A stretch of DNA of 20,145 bases from the NCBI GenBank assembly GCA_028697435.1, contig JAQVFD010000009.1, forward strand, positions 1 to 20,145, read 5' to 3'. The notes below the pieces were generated by a model. That model was not told where the DNA came from. It did not search any database and worked only from the letters and a program-made list of their open reading frames with translations. Origin of the DNA: Clostridiaceae bacterium. Lineage in GTDB: Bacteria; Bacillota; Clostridia; Lutisporales; Lutisporaceae. A program made the translations under genes and the position numbers. Positions 6,808 through 15,273 of the stretch are shown here, piece by piece; positions within the stretch are counted from its first letter, which is position 1; each line of letters opens with the position of its first letter.

Positions 6808-7695
6808 TTAGCTCTTGCGAATCATTGTATTTGCAAGCTTTTCATAATAGGTTACTATTGCGCTATGGTCGTCCTGCCCGTGTCCATCAAGATTGATGTT
6901 CTGGAGCATTTCCATAACCGCGACAGTAAGCGGCAACGGTGCGCCAACGCTGTGACCGGTTTCGATCGCATTGTCCAGGTCCTTAATATGAAGAACATTT
7001 TTAAATCCCGGCTTAAAGTTGCCTTCAAGGATCATAGGCACTTTGGCATTCATAACAGTTGAGCCTGCAAGGCCGCCGCGAATTGCAGCAAACACTTTTT
7101 CAGGATCTACACCTGCTTTCGTGCTGAGCATAAATGCTTCGGATACTGCTGCGATATTCAGCGCAACTATAATCTGGTTTGCCAACTTTGTAGTATTGCC
7201 CGCTCCGACCTTGCCGCAAAGTACAACGCTGCTTCCCATTACGTTCAGTACATCATAAACCTCTTTGAACAGTTCTTCATCGCCGCCTACCATGATGGAC
7301 AAAGTACCGTCTATAGCCTTGGGTTCTCCTCCGGATACAGGAGCATCAAGCATCCTGATGCTGTGCTCTACGCAAGCTTTTTCTACCTGCTGAGATACAA
7401 GAGGGGCAATTGAGCTCATATCAATAAGAATACTGCCTGGCTTCATGCCTGCGAGCAAACCGTTTTCGCCTATGCAAACAGACAGTACATGAGGACCATT
7501 GGGTAACATAGTAATTACGAGGCTACACTGTTCGCCAACAGCCTTAGATGAAGAAGCCGCTATGGCGCCTTCCTTGACCATCAGTTCAACATTAGGGGTT
7601 ACAACATCATAAACAATAACTTCGTGACCTGCTTTGAGCAGATTACGAACCATGGGTTTACCCATTATACCGAGTCCAACAAAACCAATACGCAT
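6808..7695 (-). CDS. NAD(P)-dependent beta-hydroxyacid dehydrogenase, tartronate semialdehyde reductase-like
   Basis: A 295-aa member of the 3-hydroxyisobutyrate/6-phosphogluconate dehydrogenase family, of typical length. The Rossmann motif GFVGLGIMG is at residues 4-12, the substrate motif DAPVSGG with Ser121 at 117-123, and the catalytic lysine is Lys170 in GAGNTTKLANQ. Closest named activities are 2-hydroxy-3-oxopropionate (tartronate semialdehyde) reductase and 3-hydroxyisobutyrate dehydrogenase. The presence of a glycerate kinase and a hydroxypyruvate isomerase-like gene in the same cluster favours reduction of tartronate semialdehyde to D-glycerate. It starts 17 nt after the transketolase C-subunit stop, with an AAAGGAGG ribosome binding site, and is the last enzyme of the cluster. 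Confidence 0.87.
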   Translation of the reverse strand: MRIGFVGLGIMGKPMVRNLLKAGHEVIVYDVVTPNVELMVKEGAIAASSSKAVGEQCSLVITMLPNGPHVLSVCIGENGLLAGMKPGSILIDMSSIAPLVSQQVEKACVEHSIRMLDAPVSGGEPKAIDGTLSIMVGGDEELFKEVYDVLNVMGSSVVLCGKVGAGNTTKLANQIIVALNIAAVSEAFMLSTKAGVDPEKVFAAIRGGLAGSTVMNAKVPMILEGNFKPGFKNVLHIKDLDNAIETGHSVGAPLPLTVAVMEMLQNINLDGHGQDDHSAIVTYYEKLANTMIRKS

Positions 7696-7712
7696 TTTTC
7701 TTCCTCCTTTAA

Positions 7713-8645
7713 TTAAGCCATTTTTATAATATTTTCTGATACTTCTTTGATATGATCAGCAGTAATACCATAGAAATCCAACAATTCCTGATACTTATGT
7801 GCGCTGCGTCCAAAGGTATCATTGATTCCTATGATCTCCAACGGTTTTTTTGATTTTGCAAGAGCAGCTGCAACAATACTGCCCAAGCCACCGTAAATAC
7901 TGTGTTCCTCAGCCGTCACAACAGCCTTGCAATTCTCAGCAAGAGAAATAATAGTATCGGCATTAAGTGGCTTAATCGTGCTTACATTTATCACCTTAAG
8001 AGACAGCTTTTCCTCTAAAGATTCTGCTGCTTTCAGAGCAAGGCCTACAGTATACCCGGTTGCAAATACAGCAACATCGGAACCCTCTTTCATAACGGTT
8101 GGTTGTCCAATAACAAACTTTTTGCCTTCTTCAGAAACATTTGCATATTCATTACGATTCAGGCGCATATATACGGGGCCTTTATACTCTGCAATTGCCT
8201 TGGTAGCCTCCACTGTCTCGTTCGCATCTGCGGGACATATAACAGTCATATTTGGTATGGAGCTCATAATCGCAATATCTTCCACACTTTGATGAGTTGC
8301 GCCATCACCAAAGTCAGATAATCCCGACGATCCGCCTACGATCTTAACATTAAGCTTTCCGATTGCAATAGTCTGACGTATCTGATCAAAAGCCCGACCT
8401 GCTACAAACACAGCAAATGAATTTGCAAAAGGGATTTTGCCGGTCTGAGCAAGGCCTGCAGAAACTGAAAGCATGTTTGCTTCTGCAATGCCCATTTCGA
8501 TATGGCGATCGGGATATGCTGCCTCAAACAGCTTTCCCATGGTTGAACCGGCCAAATCGGCATCCAGCACAATAATATCCTTATTGTTTTTTCCAAGCTC
8601 TACCAAAGTGTTTCCGTATGCTATTCTTTGATTTGTATAACTCAT
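7713..8645 (-). CDS. Transketolase C-terminal subunit (split transketolase)
   Basis: A 310-aa protein covering the pyrimidine-binding and C-terminal domains of transketolase. The segment HIEMGIAEANMLSVSAGLA (48-66) contains Glu55, the expected activator of the thiamine diphosphate aminopyrimidine ring. GGSSGLSDFGDGATHQSVED and the later CPADANE segment are typical of the family. It requires the N-terminal subunit, encoded 11 nt upstream, to form an active enzyme. Split transketolases occur in several sugar-catabolic clusters and often act on non-pentose-phosphate ketoses, for example apulose 4-phosphate transketolase. The real substrate here cannot be read from sequence. The ribosome binding site AAGGAGGGAG overlaps the end of the upstream gene, consistent with coupling. 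Confidence 0.9.
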   Translation of the reverse strand: MSYTNQRIAYGNTLVELGKNNKDIIVLDADLAGSTMGKLFEAAYPDRHIEMGIAEANMLSVSAGLAQTGKIPFANSFAVFVAGRAFDQIRQTIAIGKLNVKIVGGSSGLSDFGDGATHQSVEDIAIMSSIPNMTVICPADANETVEATKAIAEYKGPVYMRLNRNEYANVSEEGKKFVIGQPTVMKEGSDVAVFATGYTVGLALKAAESLEEKLSLKVINVSTIKPLNADTIISLAENCKAVVTAEEHSIYGGLGSIVAAALAKSKKPLEIIGINDTFGRSAHKYQELLDFYGITADHIKEVSENIIKMA

Positions 8646-8656
8646 AATCTCCCTCC

Positions 8657-9493
8657 TTAATCAGCAAGCTCTTTCAACGCGCTATTATACATCTCCTCAG
8701 TAAGAGTACAGTTATGGAAGCTGACCACATTTTCCGCAAAGCTTATTCCTTTTCCCTTAACGGTATTGGCAATAATAACAGTAGGACAGCCTTTTTTAAC
8801 ATCAGCTTCATCAAGAGCAGACAATATCTGCCTAACATCATGGCCGTTGATCTCAATCACATTCCAACCGAAGGAGTTCCATTTCTCGTTTAAATGATCT
8901 ATGTTGAATCTATCTGCAACCTTACCGGTTGCCTGCAGGCCGTTTTTGTCGACTATCGCGACAATGTTATCGAGATTAAATTCTTTTCCGGCCAACGCAG
9001 CTTCCCAGACCTGACCTTCTGCCAGTTCTCCGTCACCTAAGAGCACATATACCTTTGAATCAATCTTGTCCATTTTTAAGCCCATAGCCATACCTATACC
9101 GATAGACAACCCCTGACCCAATGATCCGGTACCGGCCTCAATACCCGGTGTTTTTAGTACATCGGGATGTCCCTGTAGATAAGAATGTATATCTTTTGCA
9201 CTCTGCAGATCTTCCACAGGGAAGTACCCACATTCTGCCAAAGCAGCATATTGTAAAATAGCAACGTGACCCTTGCTGAGAAGGAATCTGTCACGATCGA
9301 CCATGTGGGGATTTTTTGAAGAATGCTTCATCTTATGAAAATAAAGACAGGCAATGATTTCAGCAGCAGAGCAAGAGCCGCCAAGATGTCCCGCATTGCC
9401 AATGCCCATGCATTTTACAACATCTCTTCTGAGGAGTTGAGCTTTCTTTTCCAAGCTTTTAATTTCTTCATCACTATAATAATTGCTTTTCAT
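8657..9493 (-). CDS. Transketolase N-terminal subunit (split transketolase)
   Basis: A 278-aa thiamine diphosphate-binding subunit. Its His residues at 36 (GHLGGS), 76 (SKGH) and 109 (QGHPD) match conserved transketolase positions. GTGSLGQGLS (121-130) is characteristic. The cofactor motif begins GDGELAEGQVWEA (153-165) and ends at Asn184 in DKNG, binding Mg-thiamine diphosphate. It pairs with the C-terminal subunit encoded immediately downstream and transfers a two-carbon ketol unit between sugars. Its strong ribosome binding site GGAGG lies eight to nine nucleotides before the ATG. No sugar kinase is nearby to make a phosphorylated ketose, so the donor may be hydroxypyruvate or a ketose made elsewhere. 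Confidence 0.9.
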   Translation of the reverse strand: MKSNYYSDEEIKSLEKKAQLLRRDVVKCMGIGNAGHLGGSCSAAEIIACLYFHKMKHSSKNPHMVDRDRFLLSKGHVAILQYAALAECGYFPVEDLQSAKDIHSYLQGHPDVLKTPGIEAGTGSLGQGLSIGIGMAMGLKMDKIDSKVYVLLGDGELAEGQVWEAALAGKEFNLDNIVAIVDKNGLQATGKVADRFNIDHLNEKWNSFGWNVIEINGHDVRQILSALDEADVKKGCPTVIIANTVKGKGISFAENVVSFHNCTLTEEMYNSALKELAD

Positions 9494-9574
9494 TTACTAA
9501 ACCTCCAATGTTCACCCAATAAGTTATTAAGCTTTGAGTTTGCTTTGTTTTCTGCGGTAACCTAATATGCGACA

Positions 9575-10393
9575 TCAAACATATCTTCTGGCAAATGCTA
9601 TTGCATCATCTATTCCATCAAAGCCCTTACCACTGGCTTCCTCTATGCAGACCCAGTTGTCAAAATTGTGCTTGCGTAGAACATCAAATATCGCATCATA
9701 GTCTACCAGGCCCTTTCCAATCGAAACAGGTGTCCATTTGCCGACTGTCAGAGTATCGTTCATATGTACTGTCCAGACGCGATCTACTACTTTTTCAAGT
9801 AAGGCAACCGGGTCGGCTCCGCAAGCAACTGCATTAGCAGTGTCAAAATTGATACCTATGGGCAAATCTTTGATTTCATCACAAACCGCCAGGAAGGCTT
9901 CAGGCTTAAATGAAAAGTCAATCAAAGGCCAGGCGCCGGGCTTTGAGTGGTTCTCAAAAACAAGCTTTATGCCGTATTTAGATGCAGCATATGTCATACG
10001 AGAAAAACAATCTGCACTACGTTTTGCAGCTTCTTTCATATCCAGTCCGGCATGATTTTGTCCTGCCGTTATGCGGCAATACTGAAAACCAAAATCCGAC
10101 ATCAAAGCCAAATCACCGGTAAGATAATCTATCTGACGTTCACGCTCATCCTTGTCAGGATTTGTAAAGTCAGGATAACAGCACACCATGACAGGTTGTA
10201 TAGTAACGTTTTTTCCTTTGAGCTCGGATTTGATACCGTTAATAGTAGTTGCAGTATGGTTAGGGAAAAACATACTGCTGATATCGTAACCGTCAACCCC
10301 CTTGCTTTGGGCATAACTTGCCCATTGGGCAATACTTATTTTTCCACCGACAATATCTGAAAACAGTGAGACCGGCAATATACTTAATTTCAT
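9575..10393 (-). CDS. Xylose isomerase-like TIM barrel, hydroxypyruvate isomerase/sugar epimerase type
   Basis: I place the start at ATG 10393 (272 aa), because AAAGGAG lies eight nucleotides upstream. A longer frame reaching 10483 has no such signal and would overlap a hairpin. The protein is an AP-endonuclease-2-like TIM barrel with a probable metal site of Glu148 (VFENHS), Asp184 (NFDTAN), His210 (WTVHMND) and Glu251 (CIEEASG), the pattern shared by hydroxypyruvate isomerases and sugar 3-epimerases. Next to glycerate-forming reductases and a glycerate kinase, interconversion of hydroxypyruvate and tartronate semialdehyde is attractive. Epimerisation or isomerisation of a ketose is an equal alternative. 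The family is certain and the reaction is not. Confidence 0.82.
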   Translation of the reverse strand: MKLSILPVSLFSDIVGGKISIAQWASYAQSKGVDGYDISSMFFPNHTATTINGIKSELKGKNVTIQPVMVCCYPDFTNPDKDERERQIDYLTGDLALMSDFGFQYCRITAGQNHAGLDMKEAAKRSADCFSRMTYAASKYGIKLVFENHSKPGAWPLIDFSFKPEAFLAVCDEIKDLPIGINFDTANAVACGADPVALLEKVVDRVWTVHMNDTLTVGKWTPVSIGKGLVDYDAIFDVLRKHNFDNWVCIEEASGKGFDGIDDAIAFARRYV

Positions 10394-10444
10394 ATTAATA
10401 CTCCTTTCTTGATTCGCAATAATACTAACTGACAAGCAATTTCG

Positions 10445-10474
10445 TCGGTTGAAACCGAAAAGGGGTTCAACCGG
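10445..10474 (-). promoter_or_regulatory. Intercistronic hairpin downstream of the aldo/keto reductase gene
   Basis: CGGTTGAA (10446-10453) is complementary to TTCAACCG (10466-10473), with flanking G-T and G-C pairs. It lies 15 nt after the aldo/keto reductase stop. No U-run follows on the minus strand, so it is more likely an RNA stability or processing element than a strong terminator. Confidence 0.45.
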
Positions 10475-10488
10475 CAAATACATGATCG

Positions 10489-11664
10489 TTATTTTATTTT
10501 TACTGCATCAGCAAAAGGACGGTCAGGCGTGGTGCGCATCATTTCAGCGGCAAATTCTGCAATAGAATGCATCTGATCAGGAATTTTGATGTTCTGAGGA
10601 CAATGCATCATGCACTTACCGCAGCGTATGCATCTATGTGCCTGATGCTCGTCACCAAGTGCGCGATATTCCTGAACAAAGTCCCAAGCGCTCTTCTTTG
10701 CGCAGTGAGCATTATAAAGTGCAAAAGTGCGCGGAATATCCACACCAGCAGGGCAAGGCATACAATAACCGCAAGATGTGCAGGGGATACTGCCGGTTTT
10801 CCGATATGCTGCAACAGCTTTTTCAAGTACCGCTCTTTCCTCATCGGACAGGGGTTTGAAGTTTGTCATTGTATTTATATTATCCTTGACCTGATCCAGT
10901 GTGGACATGCCGCTGAGAACAACAAGGACATTCGGCAGAGAAGCGACAAACCTTAATGCCCAGGATGCAGCTGAAGCATCAGGATTATAATCATGCAGAA
11001 TCTTTATAGACTCCGGACAGAGATTAACAAGTCCGCCACCGCGAATAGGTTCCATTACAGTGACAGGAAGACCGCGGCTTGTAAGAACCTCATATTGTTC
11101 TTTTGCCTTCTGCATATCCCAATCCAGATAGTTAAGCTGGATCTGGGCAAAATCCCATTCATGCTTATCAGCAATTTCTGCAAGCATTTCGGGAGTATCG
11201 TGCATGGAGAAACCGAGACGTTTAATATATCCCTGTTCCTTCTTTTCACGAAGGAAATCGTAGAAATGCAGCTTCTCAATATTTTTTCGTGTATTTGAAG
11301 AATAATTATGTATAAGATAAAAGTCAAAATAATCTGTTTTAAAACGGGCAAGCTGTTCGTCGAAGATACGCTTTATGTCATCTTCTGTGCTTACCGGAGG
11401 CCAAGGTGGAAGCTTAGTAGCAATATGATAACTTTCACGGGGATACCTTGACAATGCTTCGCCAAGAAACGGCTCTGAAAGACCGGCATGATAAACATAT
11501 GAAGTATCATAGTAATTTACACCGTGCGCCATTGCATAGTCAATCATTTCAAAGGCCTTTTCCTTATCAATTTCCTGAGTTTGATCATTCAAACGTGGTA
11601 AACGCATTGCCCCAAATCCCAATAACGATAATGGTTCTTGTCCTTTATATTTCCTTAATTCCAT
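10489..11664 (-). CDS. Aldo/keto reductase with C-terminal 2x[4Fe-4S] domain
   Basis: A 391-aa protein from ATG 11664. An in-frame GTG 12 bp upstream overlaps the AAGGTGG ribosome binding site, so the ATG is preferred. Residues 1-280 form an aldo/keto reductase barrel with the catalytic tetrad Asp53, Tyr58, Lys84 and His119. The C-terminus carries two cysteine motifs, Cys295/298/301/305 and Cys345/348/351/355, each able to hold a [4Fe-4S] cluster. This fusion is common in anaerobic Firmicutes and implies electron exchange with ferredoxin-like carriers rather than only NAD(P)H. Substrate unknown. In this cluster it may reduce or oxidise a sugar-derived carbonyl. Confidence 0.9.
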   Translation of the reverse strand: MELRKYKGQEPLSLLGFGAMRLPRLNDQTQEIDKEKAFEMIDYAMAHGVNYYDTSYVYHAGLSEPFLGEALSRYPRESYHIATKLPPWPPVSTEDDIKRIFDEQLARFKTDYFDFYLIHNYSSNTRKNIEKLHFYDFLREKKEQGYIKRLGFSMHDTPEMLAEIADKHEWDFAQIQLNYLDWDMQKAKEQYEVLTSRGLPVTVMEPIRGGGLVNLCPESIKILHDYNPDASAASWALRFVASLPNVLVVLSGMSTLDQVKDNINTMTNFKPLSDEERAVLEKAVAAYRKTGSIPCTSCGYCMPCPAGVDIPRTFALYNAHCAKKSAWDFVQEYRALGDEHQAHRCIRCGKCMMHCPQNIKIPDQMHSIAEFAAEMMRTTPDRPFADAVKIK

Positions 11665-11710
11665 AAATGTAACCACCTTCCAAATAATTTAAGTTGTATT
11701 ACATTATTGT

Positions 11711-12949
11711 CTATTTTGTTTTTTTGCCTTTTAAAACAACGCAGAAATCGTTAACATTTGTACCGGTCGGTCCTGTAATAACAAGGCCTCCGCACTCTTT
11801 TAATGCATTATACGAATCATTATCTGCCAATACCGCATTAATACTCAAGCCCTGCTGTTTAAGGATATTTGCAGTATTCCCGTCAACAATTCCTCCTGCT
11901 GCATCGGTCGGTCCATCTGTTCCATCAGACCCGACAGAGAAAATACATACATTGGAAAGACCCGATATGCCCTCCGCCGCCGAAAGAGCCAGCTCCTGAT
12001 TTCTCCCTCCCATTCCTTTTCCTGTCAGACGAACGACCGTTTCACCGCCGGCAATAAACGCAAGTGCTTTATTGTCGTTATTATGATACCGTGCTATTGC
12101 AGATAGCATTTTCCCAGCCTCCTTCGCTTCACAGTCAAGCGAAGAGGTAAGAATTACAGTCTGATATCCCATACTTTCTGCGGTTACGGCTGCGCTTGTG
12201 CAAAGTTGATTCACACTGCCAGTAACATAAGTTTTTACATTACTAAGCGTTTTAGGTGTCTCGGAGGCAATACATTTCAATGCATTTTCCGATAGCTTTA
12301 GGCCATATTTTCTGACAATTTCGGCTGCCTCAGAGCGTGTTGATTTATCCGGATAAGCAGGACCTGAAGCTATCATATCCAAGGGATCTCCAACGATATC
12401 CGACAAAATAATGGAAATCACATCGGCAGGGGCGCAAGCTTCCGCAAACCGACCGCCTTTTACTGATGAAAGACGCTTGCGAATAGTATTTACTTCAACG
12501 ATATTCGCACCGCAAGCCAATAACTGTCGATTTATATCCTGAAGTTCTGCCAGAGGAATAAGCGGGCTTTCAAACAACGCGCTTCCGCCGCCGGAAACAA
12601 GAAAAATAACTACATAATCTTCATTGAGGCCTCTTACCATTTCCAGAACAGCTTCAGTAGCCTTTACAGAATTCTCATCCAAAACCGGATGCCCTGCCTC
12701 ATATACAACTATAGGTCCAATATTTCCTGACGAGTGACCGTACTTAGTAATAACGATACCTTTTCCTATGCGATATTCCAGTACTTCATATGCTGATTTT
12801 GCCATTTGATAACCTGCTTTACCAATGGATACAAGTAATATTTCTTTCTGGATATCGAGACCCTGCAAGAAAGATTTTACTGCCACATCCGGCATAGCAT
12901 CCGCTATTGCATTATTGATTATTTTATAAGCGTCTTCGCGAACATTCAT
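11711..12949 (-). CDS. Glycerate 2-kinase, MOFRL family
   Basis: I choose ATG 12949 (412 aa), because GGAG lies eight nucleotides upstream. A TTG further upstream at 12976 lacks a ribosome binding site. The protein matches class II glycerate kinases (TtuD/GckA type). Features are Lys44 in IGKAG, the SGGGSA loop at 119-124, NTIRKRLSSVKGGR at 154-167, and a C-terminal MOFRL domain with GGRNQEL (314-320), SDGTDGPTDAAGG (341-353) and GPTGTNVNDF (393-402). It converts D-glycerate to 2-phosphoglycerate, the expected exit from the cluster into glycolysis. It sits between two genes whose products can make glycerate. Confidence 0.92.
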   Translation of the reverse strand: MNVREDAYKIINNAIADAMPDVAVKSFLQGLDIQKEILLVSIGKAGYQMAKSAYEVLEYRIGKGIVITKYGHSSGNIGPIVVYEAGHPVLDENSVKATEAVLEMVRGLNEDYVVIFLVSGGGSALFESPLIPLAELQDINRQLLACGANIVEVNTIRKRLSSVKGGRFAEACAPADVISIILSDIVGDPLDMIASGPAYPDKSTRSEAAEIVRKYGLKLSENALKCIASETPKTLSNVKTYVTGSVNQLCTSAAVTAESMGYQTVILTSSLDCEAKEAGKMLSAIARYHNNDNKALAFIAGGETVVRLTGKGMGGRNQELALSAAEGISGLSNVCIFSVGSDGTDGPTDAAGGIVDGNTANILKQQGLSINAVLADNDSYNALKECGGLVITGPTGTNVNDFCVVLKGKKTK

Positions 12950-12984
12950 ATTAATATCTCCATTAAGATAACGCAATGTATTAT

Positions 12985-13012
12985 CCGATAGTCGGCTATG
13001 ACCGTCTATCGG
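12985..13012 (-). promoter_or_regulatory. Intercistronic hairpin between dehydrogenase and glycerate kinase genes
   Basis: CCGATAG (12985-12991) pairs with CTATCGG (13006-13012), and CGG/CCG continue the stem beyond one A-A mismatch. It lies in the 84-nt spacer after the dehydrogenase stop (13034). No T-run follows on the minus strand. It could stabilise the upstream message, and function is not shown. Confidence 0.45.
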
Positions 13013-13033
13013 GTAATACTATCACAACGTAAT

Positions 13034-14002
13034 TTATTTTGTTACTACATTCACAGGAGCTCCGTCCGAGAATGCCTTGATGTTGGATACAGTGATGTCC
13101 ATGATGCGCTGGCGGCTTTCCTTGGGTGCCCAGCTGATGTGGGGAGTTATGATGCAATTCTTTGCACCGAGGAGGGGGTTATCCGCTTTGATAGGTTCAG
13201 TGTAAACTACATCCAGAGCAGCTGCTCCTATTTTACCGGAATTAAGAGCATCGGTTACATCCTGTTCGTTAATCAACTGACCGCGTGCATTATTAATAAG
13301 GATAACACCATCCTTCATCTTAGCAATGCTGTCCTTGTTTATCATACCGGAATTCTCAGCAGTCAGATTGCAATGAAGCGTAATAACATCAGCTCTTTCA
13401 TACAGTTCATCAAGAGAAACGTATTCACCTATTTGACGACCAAAGTCATTAGGAAATACATCATATGCAATAACATTCATACCCAAGGCCTTTGCGATGC
13501 GTCCCTCTGACTGACCAATACGCCCGAATCCGATAATACCTATGGTCTTTCCTTCAAGTTCAATCAGTGGATAATCCCAATAACACCAATCTAAGCTATT
13601 AGCCCAGTTTCCGGCATGAACAGATTTGTCATGATGACCAATATGGTGGCAAATCTCAAGAAGCAAAGCAATGGAAAACTGGCTTACTGAAGCGGTTCCG
13701 TAGGTTGGAACATTTACTACACTGATGCCTCTTTCCTTTGCATACTTACAATCCACAATATTGTAACCGGTTGCTAGAACTGCTATCAACTTAATATTGG
13801 GGCATTTATCCATTGTCGCTTTGGATATAGGTGTTTTATTAATAACAACGATTTCGGCATTCCCTATACGCTCTGCAATGAGATCGGATTCCTGATAAGC
13901 TGTACGATCATATATCATAACATCACCCAATGCCTTTAAACTGTCCCAGGACAGATCGCCCGGGTTTTCCGTATAACCGTCCAGAACAACAATCTTAGTC
14001 AT
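13034..14002 (-). CDS. D-2-hydroxyacid dehydrogenase, hydroxypyruvate reductase/glycerate dehydrogenase type
   Basis: A 322-aa D-isomer-specific 2-hydroxyacid dehydrogenase. The NAD motif GFGRIG is at 158-163. The catalytic triad is Arg240 (NNARGQ), Glu269 (DVVYTEP) and His288 (TPHISWAP). The HISWAPKESRQR segment is typical of glycerate dehydrogenases (HprA type), so reduction of hydroxypyruvate to D-glycerate is the best guess. This fits the glycerate kinase gene directly downstream. A GGAGAG ribosome binding site precedes the ATG. The gene starts 18 nt after the stop of a broken aldehyde dehydrogenase remnant. Confidence 0.88.
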   Translation of the reverse strand: MTKIVVLDGYTENPGDLSWDSLKALGDVMIYDRTAYQESDLIAERIGNAEIVVINKTPISKATMDKCPNIKLIAVLATGYNIVDCKYAKERGISVVNVPTYGTASVSQFSIALLLEICHHIGHHDKSVHAGNWANSLDWCYWDYPLIELEGKTIGIIGFGRIGQSEGRIAKALGMNVIAYDVFPNDFGRQIGEYVSLDELYERADVITLHCNLTAENSGMINKDSIAKMKDGVILINNARGQLINEQDVTDALNSGKIGAAALDVVYTEPIKADNPLLGAKNCIITPHISWAPKESRQRIMDITVSNIKAFSDGAPVNVVTK

Positions 14003-14020
14003 TTCTCTATCTCTCCTTTT

Positions 14021-14188
14021 TTATATCTGATCATCAAGATGAACCAATATAGTCTTCATTTCGGTGTATTGTCTGTTTGTCAACAGAGGTTTATCTCTAC
14101 TGAAAAACACTCTCTCTTTAAATCCGCCGATGGGCGTTGTTATGTCTCCCTCGATGTAATTATTCACTGAAATAGTACTTGCGTTCAC
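14021..14188 (-). pseudogene. 3' remnant of an aldehyde dehydrogenase gene
   Basis: Translating the minus strand from the in-frame stop at 14210-14212 to the TAA at 14021 gives 62 residues without a proper start codon. From about 14188 they read like the extreme C-terminus of a PuuC-type aldehyde dehydrogenase: VN...EGDITTPIGGFK, then RDKP, then QYTEMKTI and a short tail. In intact enzymes this region is VN..EGD.TTPFGG(F/Y)K followed by SG.G.RDKS and QYTE.KTIW. Here the SGxG part is altered, and the roughly 430 upstream residues, including the catalytic Cys and Glu, are missing. The stop is placed just before the next gene's ribosome binding site, as expected for a former operon member. I made this call by eye, without a database search. 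Confidence 0.65.
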
Positions 14189-14216
14189 ATCAAACAAAAT
14201 GAATCTGACTTAAATC

Positions 14217-14251
14217 AAAAGGCAGCTGTATGCCGATTGTACACAGCTGCC
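14217..14251 (-). terminator. Terminator-like hairpin after the first 2-hydroxyacid dehydrogenase gene
   Basis: On the minus strand GGCAGCTGT (from 14250) pairs with ACAGCTGCC (ending 14221) in a 9-bp GC-rich stem, followed by TTTT and then GATTT. It begins about 10 nt after the dehydrogenase stop at 14260. The U-run is short, so termination may be partial. It divides the cluster into an upstream importer/hydrolase/aldolase half and a downstream glycerate/transketolase half. I could not identify a convincing promoter for the second half. Confidence 0.6.
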
Positions 14252-14259
14252 CGGCACTG

Positions 14260-15231
14260 TTAAAATTTCAGTACTTCAGGGTTTACCACATTTCTGGGCT
14301 TTTCGCCATTCAAAACGCCGAATATACCGTCAAGAGCCTCGTAGCACATACCAACTCTTGCTTTCATGGTCAGGCTTGCTATGTGAGGAGTCAAAATAAC
14401 GTTGTCCAATGTGCAGAGTTCAGGGGTAACACTGGGCTCGTTTTCGTACACGTCAATACCGGCACCCTTTATAATGTTTTCTTTCAGAGCAGTCACAAGA
14501 GCCTGTTCGTCAACCAGTTTACCGCGTGCGCAGTTTACAAAGTAAGCAGTAGGCTTCATAATCCTGAACTTATCAAGATTGAACAAATGATGGTTTTCCT
14601 TAAAGTACGGCATATGCAAAGATATGCAGTCAGCAGTCTTAATTACATCATCGAAATCCATGTAGGTTACATCGTATTCCTTTTCAACTTCTTCGGGAGC
14701 CCTGAACTTATCGTAGTAAACTACTTTCATGCCCATGCCCTGAGCTTTGCGGCAAACCCTCTTACCGATTCTTCCAAATCCGAGAATGCCCAGCATGGAG
14801 CCCTCAATCTGAGTATTGATATCGCTGAAGTTGGGGCTGCACCATTTGCCCTCACGAACCTCTCTGTCATAATGGGCAATACTGCGCATTACGGAGAAGA
14901 TCAGGCATGCGGTGTGTTCAGCTGTAGCTTCGGTAACCTGAGTAGGAGTATTGATAACAGGCAGACCTATCTCAGTTGCATATTTCCAGTCAATGCTGTC
15001 ATAACCAACGCCATGATTAGCAATTGCACGAAGGTTCTTAGCGGTATCGATCAGTTCACGGTCGCCCTCGTTATCCATCAGCAAGCAACCGTCAGCATCA
15101 ACAATCTCTTTCAAGAGTTCTTTACGAGTAAACTCGTTCTGTCCGTCGGGAGGATATACAAATTCAGCCTTGTCGGCATAAGGAGCAGTTACCTGCTTGG
15201 GTACCCATCCGGAAATAACTATCTTAGTCAT
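14260..15231 (-). CDS. D-2-hydroxyacid dehydrogenase (NAD-binding), unknown substrate
   Basis: A 323-aa D-isomer-specific 2-hydroxyacid dehydrogenase. NAD motif GFGRIG is at 151-156. Catalytic residues are Arg236 (NCARGK), Glu265 (DVYENEP) and His283 (TPHIAS). It is only distantly like the second dehydrogenase at 13034-14002, as the region after the catalytic His differs (HIASLTMKAR against HISWAPKESR), so it probably has a different substrate. It starts about 40 nt after the aldolase gene, with an AAAGGAT ribosome binding site. Plausible roles are reduction of a 2-keto acid released by the aldolase, or oxidation of an imported 2-hydroxy acid. Confidence 0.85.
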   Translation of the reverse strand: MTKIVISGWVPKQVTAPYADKAEFVYPPDGQNEFTRKELLKEIVDADGCLLMDNEGDRELIDTAKNLRAIANHGVGYDSIDWKYATEIGLPVINTPTQVTEATAEHTACLIFSVMRSIAHYDREVREGKWCSPNFSDINTQIEGSMLGILGFGRIGKRVCRKAQGMGMKVVYYDKFRAPEEVEKEYDVTYMDFDDVIKTADCISLHMPYFKENHHLFNLDKFRIMKPTAYFVNCARGKLVDEQALVTALKENIIKGAGIDVYENEPSVTPELCTLDNVILTPHIASLTMKARVGMCYEALDGIFGVLNGEKPRNVVNPEVLKF

Positions 15232-15273
15232 CTTTTTATCCTTTCTATAATCTGCAACTGGTTGATTGATTCT

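Noticed and set aside
14080..14090. TTGACA on the minus strand in the aldehyde dehydrogenase remnant as a promoter for the downstream genes
   Set aside because: The nearest TATATT-like -10 is 26 bp away, and nothing suitable lies at 16-18 bp.
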